Assembly: GCA_028752905.1 (NCBI GenBank)
Contig: JAQNBH010000003.1
Span: forward strand, 35,896,472-35,960,471
DNA length: 64,000 nt
Direction: 5' to 3'
DNA from: Cladorhizidae sp. MBARI D1340-BT2
Lineage: Eukaryota; Porifera; Demospongiae; Poecilosclerida; Cladorhizidae
Part shown: positions 55,885-64,000 of the stretch, piece by piece
How the letters are laid out: the number at the start of each line of letters is the position of its first letter
How positions within the stretch are numbered: position 1 is the first letter of the stretch
Notes under the pieces: model-generated
Databases searched by the model: none
The model's input: the letters and a program-made list of their open reading frames with translations, nothing else
Told to the model about the DNA's origin: nothing
Made by a program: the position numbers and the translations under genes

Positions 55885-58587
55885 TCATTTGTACAATTCA
55901 GTTCTGGCGAAGGGAACTTCCATCATTGTCTCGTTGTAGCTCCTTAGCCGAATGTCCATTTGTCTAGTTTGCAGTGGCAGGTGAGTGGAGTGGACAGATC
56001 CATGCAGGGCCCCTGTATGAGCCAAGTAGCATAGTTTCAGAAATGTTCTACGGGATGCCAAACTTGGCAGTTCAGACCAAGCTAGCAAAGTGGAGTAGTC
56101 TGTGTGGCACTGTTTGGACGCCATCCAAAGTGATAATCTCTGCACTTTCTCCAGTTCCTCTATGTAGGTGGAGTGGTGGGGATCCCATACAGGGGCACCA
56201 TATTCCAGAATGGGTCTAACATATGCAAGGTACAATTGAAGAAGAGTACCTTCACTTAAATGATTGTAAAAGTTTCTGTAAATGAGACCAATCTGTTTAT
56301 TAGCTCTCCTGGTGATCTGTGTAATGTGCTGCGACCAGCTGAGATTGTCACTCACCCATACACCAAGATATTTGAAGACAGACACTCTTTGAAGCTCTGA
56401 ACCATGTAATCTCATCTTGCCCATGTTCAGGAGATGGTTTCTTTTACGCGAGATCAGCATGTGTTTGCATTTCAATGCATTGAAACTCATGTGGTTTTCA
56501 ATAAACCAGGCACTGATAGAGTCAAGGAATATCTGCACTTGCACATGATCACTGGGTGACGTTATTTCTCGATACATTAAAATGTCATCAGCAAAGAACA
56601 CTATTATGTGGTTTTCATCCGATGCAACACCAGCTACTTCATCTATATATATATTAGAAAGAGCAGTGGGCCCAGGACTGAACCTTGCGGGACACCAGAA
56701 AGAACTTGGGTCATAGTCAAGTCTTGACCATTCACTACCACAAACTGATGTCTGTCCAATAGGTAATTTCCCAGCCACCTAATTAAGTATTGGTCTAGGT
56801 GTAGATCAGTAAGCTTGTTCAGCAAAGGTACACTAGGTACTTTGTCAAAAGCCTTTGCCAGATCCAGAAAGGTTGCACACACTTCAGACCCAAGTTCAAG
56901 AGATTTGTGCCAACTTTCAATAGCACTAAGTAGAGCACCAGTAATTGACCTGCCTTTTAGGAATCCCCATTGATATTGCGACAGGACTGTGTGATCATAC
57001 AATTTATCCATCATGTATTTATGGACATTCTCCAAGAGCTTGCTCACCAAAGACAAAAGGGAAATAGGTCTATATTGTGATGGATCAGATTTACAGGATG
57101 ATTTTGACACTGGTGTAACCCTAGTCAGCTGGAAGATATCCATTAATCAAGGAAAGGTTGAATAGTTGTTTTATGGCCCGTGCAATACTCGGAGCAGTAG
57201 CTTTTAACATCTTTGCTGATAGTTCATCAGGTCCGCTTACCTTAGAAATATCCAAAGACTGAATGAGCTCAAGAATTTCTTCTTCATTACACAAGAGGTT
57301 GTTTGGTATCGGCCCAGCAATTGGAGTGTTGTCGAAATAGGCACACGACAGTGGAGGAACTAATGTGTTGAACATAGATGAAAAGTGGTCATTTATCAAG
57401 TTAACCTTCTCAGCATTATTGGTTATGTTCATTGTACCAGAGGTAAGAGCTGGAATTGATGATTGCTTTTTTTTTGCTGATCTCACGGTTTTCCAAAAGG
57501 CTTTTGGGTTTTTTGGATTTAGATTGCCATAACAAATTTCTTCGATTGTCGGAGCATAGAGGATACTTTTGATCTCATGTGCTTGTATCTTTGGAAGGAA
57601 TAACTGCGATGATTTCCTTTTGCTCTCCTATAGTTTTCCTAATTGCCAGAGTATTCGATTTTTTCATCCATGGTGGTTGAATTTTGTCAGGTAAGATGGA
57701 ACTTTGTACGCAGGATGTTATAATTTCCCAAAACGCACTTTCCAATCTGACCAACAATGGTTGATGTCACCACTTTCAAAGACGACATCTAGATCCAGAT
57801 TTTCCAGAAGCTCGTTTGCCTTACCGAAATCAGCAAACTCATATCTCCAAATTTTTCTCCGGGGTCTTATCTGGATAGCTGAATCCATCCCCATGCATTC
57901 AACAAGCAGCCCTTGGTGGTCCGAATTGTCGATTGGTGGAATAACATTGCACTGTATTTTCTCAATATCATTACCACAGCCATCAATAATTGATGGAATA
58001 CCATCATTACTGTAGTGCATGAGTTGCAGCACAGCTTGTGTCAAATCAAAATTATTCAATTAGCCGGTTTCTATTTGAGGAAGGTTCCAGCATATTGATA
58101 TTGAAGTCCCCAAGAATAATAAAATTTGAGAAGGTTAGTAGGATTTATTGAGGTAACAACATCAGACAGCTTGTCAATGAGCATAGTGGAAGCCGAGGGT
58201 GGTCTATAAAGATGCCTAAGCAAAGATTTTGCAGAGGGACAAGTTAGTAATGGATAAAAATATTAACTCGAGATCGTGCGAAACAGATATGGATTGGTTT
58301 AAAGTAATGCTGTCCTTGACCAGGACCAGTATTCCACCACCATGATGATTTCTGTCCAGTCTGATTGTTGTATAGTTTGCTAACGATACCTCCGCATCAT
58401 CAATTTCATTGCTCAACAAAGATTCAACTATACAGATTAGATCAGGATTATGGTGCAAGCAATTTGCTAATAGATCATCACGCTTTGGAAGAATGCTACG
58501 TGCATTATAGTAGAAAATAGTTAGTTTCCCCCGCCTCCTAGGTCTACACGGACCTAGTGCAGGGGACCCTCTAAAAAGCTGACTCAC
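55885..58587 (-). pseudogene. LINE ORF2 (endonuclease + RT), right copy
   Basis: From 58587: LTIFYYNARSILPKRDDLLA and LICIVESLLSNE (endonuclease; the W of the left copy is L here). RT motifs are better preserved than in the left copy: PSQYRPISLLSLVSKLLE, SQYQWGFLKGRSITGALL, FLDLAKAFDKVPS, GVPQGSVLGPLLFLIYI and FFADDILMYR. The C-terminus has LAYVRPILEYGAPVWDP. Frame breaks near 56640-56700, 57130, 57480-57600, 57740 and 58220 make it inactive. Confidence 0.9.
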
Positions 58588-58639
58588 TTGATTGAGCAGT
58601 GGAGCTATTTGGTATATTAGTCAGAGATCCATTCTGCAG

Positions 58640-59888
58640 TGACTGGTCATCAGCATGAATCACCTCCAAGGATCTGTCTCTCCAAATTAAAATTTAGGTC
58701 TTTCTATGACTTGGCCATTTCTGATTATCCAATCCTTGCCTGGTGCTTCCATTTTCTTGTTCCGGAGATATTGCCGCAGGTGGTAGTCTGCTTCCTCCTG
58801 GGCACGAGTCAAGTGAGGGTTGATGTACACAGTTGACCAATTAGCTTTTTCCCCCAAGTGATTTGGCCTTCTTTAGGAATTCCCTCCATTTGTCCTCTCC
58901 AACTGTGACCACCAACAAATTGGGCTTGCCCTCCTTTTTCAGCCAAAAATTTGAGAGCTGTGTGTCAGAGAGATCGACCTCTAGAGCATCACATAGATCC
59001 TTGATCCATGTTGTGCTGTCAGAGAGACCCTTTACCACGATGTTCTTTCGACGTTCTGTTACACCTTTTCTTCAGTCTTCAAGGATTTGTGGAGCGTTGC
59101 TATGTTCACGATGGATGCAGAGTTTGCATATGTTTCTGCAGGCCGAGAGATCTCAAGTGCATCAACTTTTCCTTCCATCTGCTCCAGGTTCTCTTCCATT
59201 GTGATAACAGTCTTCTTCAAGCTGTTCTTCCAACAACTTGATCATGTAAGCTTGCTCCTCAATTTGTTTGTCCTTTTTCTCACTCATAACAAAGGCACAG
59301 AACGGGCACAACATTCTTCGCCCAGTAGCATATCCTCGCTTCGGGAGATTTAGCGTTATCCATACTCCACTTTTTCATCGCATTCGACTTCTTTTTCCTC
59401 TCGATTCAATATATGGTGTGCTCTTATTGGAACTTTTTTGAGAGCTGTGTGTCAGAGAGATCGACCTCTAGAGCATCACATAGATCCTTGATCCATGTTG
59501 TGCTGTCAGAGAGACCCTTTACCACGATGTTCTTTCGACGTTCTGTTACACCTTTTCTTCAGTCTTCAAGGATTTGTGGAGCGTTGCTATGTTCACGATG
59601 GATGCAGAGTTTGCATATGTTTCTGCAGGCCGAGAGATCTCAAGTGCATCAACTTTTCCTTCCATCTGCTCCAGGTTCTCTTCCATTGTGATAACAGTCT
59701 TCTTCAAGCTGTTCTTCCAACAACTTGATCATGTAAGCTTGCTCCTCAATTTGTTTGTCCTTTTTCTCACTCATCACAAAGGCACACAACATTCTTCGCC
59801 CAGTAGCATATCCTCGCTTCGGGAGATTTAGCGTTATCCATACTCCACATTTTTTATCGCATTCGATTTCTTTTTCCTCTCGAGTCAT
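58640..59888 (-). pseudogene. LINE ORF1, right copy, with internal duplication
   Basis: The N-terminal frame (59888-59649) has ECDKKCGVWITLNLPKRGYA and a likely coiled coil (KKDKQIEEQAYMIKLLEEQL). It is followed by VVKGLSDS, TWIKDLCDALEVDLSDTQLS and LLVVTVGEDKWREFLKKAK. The N-terminal part occurs twice because of the 487-bp duplication. Frameshifts break the protein. ORF1 of these LINEs binds RNA and packages the transcript. Confidence 0.7.
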
Positions 59889-59925
59889 TATATGGTGTGC
59901 TCTTATTGGAACTTATTGGAAATGA
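58951..59925 (-). repeat. 487-bp direct tandem duplication in LINE ORF1
   Basis: TTGAGAGCTGTGTGTCAGAG starts each unit (58951 and 59438), and both end near ATATGGTGTGCTCTTATTGG with AACTT. The units differ by a few bases (an ACGGGCAC insertion in the first, for example). The second unit reaches the presumed 5' end of the LINE. Confidence 0.9.
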
Positions 59926-60462
59926 CAAAGATCCCTTTGCTGAGCTGATTGATTGTGAAGCTGATGAGGTGGAAGGCCTGGACGAACCAGTTGCCAATGG
60001 GAATACCGTTCCAGAAGATGACCAGAGAACCTCACCATGAGCTGAATCTTGTAGTCTCGCAAACTCATGTATTGCCCTGAGAAGAAAGCAGAGCTGGGAA
60101 GTGTGCCAATGCGAGAATGCTCCTTTGTTACAGAAAAGGAAGAGAGACAATGACCAGCAATGTTGTCCCTCTGGCTGAACAATCTTTTTCTCACCTGATA
60201 CATGATGAGAAACCACACCCAGGCATACATGTGATGTGCGTGATCCAGCAATGATGGGGAGGGGCAAAGAAAAGGAGAAAACTAATAAATTAAACGAACA
60301 AAGAAAAATATACAGCTAAAATAAATGAAATAAGTGGATATTCTTTAAGCGAGGAAAGAAAAAAATTTGAAATACTACTAGTGCTACTGATACTACTAAC
60401 AACCCACTTACCAAAAATAGATGTATATATATAGATACATCCATAAAAACAGTTATCAACGA
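59926..60462. other. Unrecognised; short acidic open stretch
   Basis: From 59918 a plus-strand frame reads GNDKDPFAELIDCEADEVEG, then LDEPVANGNTVPEDDQRTSP, to a TGA at 60040. The composition is coding-like and could be an exon or transposon fragment, but no ATG, domain or splice pair supports it. The opposite strand also stays open. The rest is AT-rich non-coding. Confidence 0.2.
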
Positions 60463-60832
60463 ATGGAGCCTTCTGATCTTTATGTATCTGATGGCAAAGA
60501 CCTAGGTTTGGTTAGGAAAGAGAGGAAAGTGTTAGTCTGGGATGCTACTTGTCCAGATACATTTGCTCCCACTTATAAGGTAAAAATGACCGGTGCTGCT
60601 GGTGCAGTGGCGAAGCAGGCACAAGATCTGAAGAAGGCCACCTGGAAGCCAGCAAACATTTCATTCCTGTGGCAGTGGGAACTTCAAGAGATTTACAACC
60701 CGAGACATGGGGATTTGAGAAGGAGTTAGGGAGACGCAGCAGGAGGGAAAAGCTCCAAGCAGTACCTCATTCAACAGATCTCACTAGCAGTCCAGAGGAG
60801 CAATGAGGCGGCAGTTTTGGGATCTCTCTAAT
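60463..60832 (+). pseudogene. Retroelement C-terminal domain fragment (RPDG/LVWDATC type), plus strand
   Basis: From ATG 60463 the frame reads MEPSDLYVSDGKDLGLV, then VLVWDATCPDTFAPTYK, GAAGAVAKQAQDLKK and WELQEIYNP, to a stop at 60729. A second frame continues SSKQYLIQQISLAVQRSNEA and AAVLGSL. This motif order matches the pseudogenes at 13617-14232 and 48569-49184, but it is a different copy in the other orientation. Upstream RT is missing. Frameshifts show it is dead. Confidence 0.65.
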
Positions 60833-60979
60833 AGTTTGATAATAATATAATAAATAATAATATTATGGTGGTCATGGTTTCAAGTTCAGGCTCTTGAGAG
60901 TGGCCACCCAAGCGGCCAGTAAAAATACATTCCACAATCTCTAATAAATTGCTTACACTCTGGTGTTAGGCTGATGTGT
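60833..60979. repeat. AT-rich spacer with AATAAT repeat
   Basis: A short (AATAAT)n-like tract at about 60838-60865 and non-coding sequence. Confidence 0.5.
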
Positions 60980-61190
60980 AATTCTGCTTTCACTAGTTTC
61001 CTACCTGTCTAAGATTTTGGCTTTCTTCCACAAGACAGGGTGTCCATTTGACCCATGCATGTGGAGCAGTTGTTTACAGGCATCTTGGTGTTCCTTCTCT
61101 CCTGTCTTCTGTTGGTGTTGCCTATGTAGTACTCGCCATGGCTGCAAGGAATACAGTTTGCTGTCAGACTAATCTACTGAACTTCCTGCA
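60980..61190 (-). pseudogene. Penelope-like GIY-YIG endonuclease fragment
   Basis: On the minus strand, two frames give CIPCSHGEYYIGNTNR, then EKEHQDACKQ and NGHPVLWKKAKILDR. This is the order of the GIY-YIG endonuclease that ends Penelope-like retroelements (C-x-C-G-x-x-Y-I-G-x-T, then E-H-x-x-A, then a W-x-x-A-x-I-L). It is short and frameshifted. It lies head to head with the plus-strand RT piece at 61287, so this is a jumble of two copies. Confidence 0.55.
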
Positions 61191-61286
61191 GACCGACCTC
61201 TTGTCTTGACTCATCCCTGCTACGTAAGGGAATCAATTTCAATGTGTCCTTTTTCACTAATTTTCCATAGGTAGGCAAAGTCATTT

Positions 61287-61510
61287 TTGAAAGATGAGAA
61301 CTTGCATGAGAGAGCTGCACTGGATGAACTATTTCAACTGTTGAAGTTGTGCCAAAAATCCACCTACTTCAATATCAATTCTATGAGCAGAAAAAGAGTG
61401 GGCTCTCCAGTTGGTAGGCAACATTTACACATGAAATTTTTTGAGGAATTGGCACTCACAACTGCCTCCCTGAAACCAAGTCCTACACCATTGGTCTAGG
61501 GCCTACTCTA
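61287..61510 (+). pseudogene. Penelope-like reverse-transcriptase fragment
   Basis: The plus-strand frame reads HERAALDELFQLLKLCQKST, YFNIN, then RVGSPVGRQHLHMKFFEELA. It follows the RT pattern L-x-x-C-L-x-S-T-Y-F-x-F ... G-x-x-M-G-S-P-V-S-x-x-x-A-N-L-Y-M of Penelope-like elements, with several residues lost. About 70 residues remain. Confidence 0.5.
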
Positions 61511-62779
61511 GAATCCCCAAAGACTATTATAAAATTGCCTTGGTCACTAGGATTTGGCTGTGTCACCATCTTCAAGCTGTTTCTGCAAAATGAATTTTGG
61601 ATGCTTGTGTATAATATATGGTAAGGTGAATGCACTTATAGGCTCATGAAACTATGCTCCTGTGCCTTGCTCTTGGTTGAGATTGAGCGAGTAAAAAAAA
61701 ATTAATCCAGATTCTCTCAAGTTGAGCACTTGTGGAAACTGTAAGGACTTGTAGGTGTACTGCAGCATCATGTGAAGGCTGCAGTGGCTCTACCACTTTG
61801 CTATACTGATGGTTTTTTCGGACTCAATTACATATTCGAATACTCGATAAAAGCATTTCTTTTCCAAGCTCCAGATGAAGAATGACCAAATTTGAAATTT
61901 GGATTAAGGGGGGGGTCCTGTCCAATACTATATTAACAATCACACCGGAATACTTTGAAGACCCAGCACATTGCTCTGAGGCATCCAAAGCTGTCTTCCA
62001 GCATGTAAAGTCAGCTATATATATGAGATAAAACAACATGTGGATGTATCTAAAGTGAATTTTCAGTCTTACTTTTTAGTTGGCTAATAGATGCCTTAGG
62101 GCTGGACACAATGTGAGAGGAAGGGGGCCGAGGCAAATTAAAAATTAAAAAGCAGTTATGGCCCCTCGAGTGCATTAACTTGATATATATATATGTAGCT
62201 TGAAAAATAGATCTCTCTATGGGCTATTTTTTAATTTTAATGCTGCATAGATATACCCATGCCGATCTTACATGCCTACATGCAGCTTAAGTTAGGGCGC
62301 TCAAGGCGTGGCTCCTGATTGTCAATTCCTGCAGCTGTCGGGTTTCACGAGTGTTTTCATTAGCACATTCCCGCAGACTATATAACATCATTTTTCAGTA
62401 GCTACGCTCTACTAGCTACTTATTAGCGCATAACGAAAACATTTAATTACTCAATAGTGCTTCCTCATCCCACGAGTCACTTCTACAGAAGCCGTACTCG
62501 CAGTCTCAGCCCGTACGCCACTAAAATTAATATTGCGCCGAGTAGAGCATCCTCTTGTCACGCTAGTTGTCTAGCACTTTCAAATCTGAACCACACAGTG
62601 GGAGTCAGTTCAGGCACTCAAGTTCTGCTAAATATGACTGCTTGCTGTTTTTGTAAGATATTACTTACTGCTTTGCAATGTAAATGTAAATGGGTGTGGT
62701 CAACTTTGATAAAGGCAAGCAAACAGCCACAAGTTCCAAGACACCACATCTCATTGGTCATTGTGATATGCATTGTCTG
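61511..62779. other. No gene recognised
   Basis: A plus-strand frame at 62457-62813 is open for 118 codons but overlaps Penelope-like sequence on the other strand at its end and has no recognisable domain. Sequence near 62170-62350 has the same general organisation as the foldback family (GATATATAT, AGATCTCTCTATGGGCT) but no clear match. Confidence 0.35.
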
Positions 62780-64000
62780 CTTCACAACCAGTTCTTTCTT
62801 CCCTTTCACTTGAACTCCGATAGCTGCTTCTTCCCATGAATGAGGTGGTGCTTCTTCTTCCATGCATGTTCAATGTTCAGCTATTGCTGAGTCAGCCGGC
62901 ATCCCTTTATCACAGGCATCTTTATGTTCCTTCATCCTCATCCCCAGTCTCCTCACAGTCTCACCAATGCAGAAGACCACAACTGCATGCCATATGGTAA
63001 ACGTCACTGTATGTGACCCAGTTGTCAACTTATGCTTCACTCTTGTCAGGTGTGTAAGATTGCTCCTTATCTAACGATTGTCTGATGCCAAATCTCCAAC
63101 AGAGGGTCGCTCAAGTCTGCTACCATAAGGGGTGCTGATAAATGGTTCCTTTTCCTCTGCTCTCTCCAATTTTCTGTTTCTTCCATATAGCCTACAGATA
63201 TTGAGTGAAGGTTTATGGATAATCATTAGAGATAGATACACTATTGAGATGGACCTCTTCCTTCCTCGGAATGACTGAATCCATGGCAAGCCGCTGTCAT
63301 AGAAGCTTCAAACTACTCTTCTGCTGACATGAATTGGATAATTAGAAGTTGGAGGGACCTGTCAGTGTGTGTGGCTTTCCTGTACACATATACATCTAGG
63401 TGGCCTTCCCCTCTCCTGTGTAAATGATAACCAGGAGAGAAAGAGATCCTTTCCTCTTTAGCTCCATGGTAACTCAGCCAAATACTGTTGAATAGAAACC
63501 CTCTGTTCCCTCGTTAACAATGCAAAGTGTACTGTCCAGATATCTCTTCCTATTTTTGGTCCAGAAGGAGGACTAGGGCCTTAAAAATCCCTCCATATAT
63601 GGATTGGCCACCAAAGTGGAAACTGGAAAGTCCAAGGCCGCACCATCTTCTGCTGAAAGAACTGCTGCTGGAAGCTGAAATAAGTTGATCTTAGACCCGT
63701 TTCCAATACCAGCAATCTGTCAGCTTTCATGAAGAATCGCTCATCTAGAGCTTCATCTTTTCCCCACATCCCACACACAACCTGAACTGTCTCATCAATA
63801 GGAACATCGGGGAATAAAGAGGGGTCCTCAAAACCCATGAAATCCCTTAGTCACTAATACACACATCGCTAATGAGCTCATTAAAATGTCCAGAATCCTT
63901 AATAGTTTTACTAGCAAGGGGGGAAATCAATATCTTAGAAAGGATATCTACAGGGGAGCCTGAACAAGGACCATCTGTCTGTGAGGCATATTAGGCTCAT
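62780..64000 (-). mobile_element. Penelope-like retroelement (RT + GIY-YIG), runs off the window
   Basis: Minus-strand order from the right edge is RT then endonuclease, as in Penelope-like elements. From 64000: GSPVDILSKILISPLASKTI and KDSGHFNELIS, then VPIDETVQVVCGMWGK, LETGLRSTYFSFQQQFF, and a frameshifted Q-x-G-A-A-M-G-S-P-V-S-like stretch (about 63600). HLDVYVYRKATHTDRSLQL follows (about 63370). The endonuclease segment (about 63010-62800) has CIGETVRRLGMRMKEHKDAC and then GMPADSAIAEH. Frameshifts and stops make it inactive. The 5' end lies beyond the window. Confidence 0.8.

Larger units (their letters stand above)
55850..59925 (-). mobile_element. CR1/L2-type LINE, right copy, near full length
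   Basis: On the minus strand it has ORF1 then ORF2 (AP endonuclease, RT) and an A-poor 3' end at CATACACTTACTTTATGG. It extends beyond the left copy at its 5' side. It carries a 487-bp direct duplication within the ORF1 start (58951-59437 and 59438-59925). Both ORFs are frameshifted. It directly abuts block B at TTAA, which shows the block/LINE junction free of the piggyBac element. Confidence 0.9.

Overview
This is a metazoan nuclear window of about 64 kb. It is AT-rich and intron-poor, and it is dominated by transposable elements and tandem repeats. The mix of piggyBac, hAT, Ty3/gypsy, CR1/L2-type LINE and Penelope-like sequences, together with a cysteine-rich secreted protein, fits a marine invertebrate. 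A demosponge is my guess from overall feel, but nothing in the window proves it. I see no rRNA, tRNA, CRISPR or bacterial operon structure. The only convincing host gene is a 219-residue secreted cysteine-rich protein, present twice on the minus strand (22721-23380 and 54370-55029). Region by region: 1-4912 is left flank with old repeats, including a lone foldback arm, a microsatellite-bearing dispersed repeat and a decayed LINE RT tail. 4913-24179 (block A) and 39537-55849 (block B) are near-identical direct copies of one segment. Each carries, in order, a TACTAGCAAT tandem array, a decayed Ty3/gypsy element, several palindromes and MITE-like repeats, a retroelement C-terminal pseudogene, GATA/ATAC microsatellites, a 33-bp minisatellite and the cysteine-rich gene. 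Block B is followed directly by a CR1/L2-type LINE (55850-59925). Block A is followed, at a TTAA, by a 12-kb nest of transposons (24180-36315), after which the same LINE sequence resumes (36320-39536) and runs into the start of block B. The simplest reading is a tandem duplication of a unit (block + LINE), with the breakpoint inside the LINE at about 39536/39537. A piggyBac element occupies the TTAA at the block/LINE junction of the left unit, while the right unit has that site empty. The piggyBac nest contains a BED-type hAT (24377-26399), the decayed piggyBac transposase with a 21-bp minisatellite grown inside it, a near-intact ZNF862-type hAT (30061-33507) with a perfect 8-bp target duplication, a 1.6-kb foldback element (34120-35684) and a LINE zinc-knuckle fragment. 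59926-64000 holds fragments of other retroelements, ending in a Penelope-like element (RT plus GIY-YIG endonuclease, minus strand) that runs off the window. The genes do not form a pathway. The story is structural: one duplicated host gene embedded in a tandem duplication, with tandem arrays of very different length in the two copies. An assembly artefact (uncollapsed haplotypes) is the main alternative explanation and is treated as such below.
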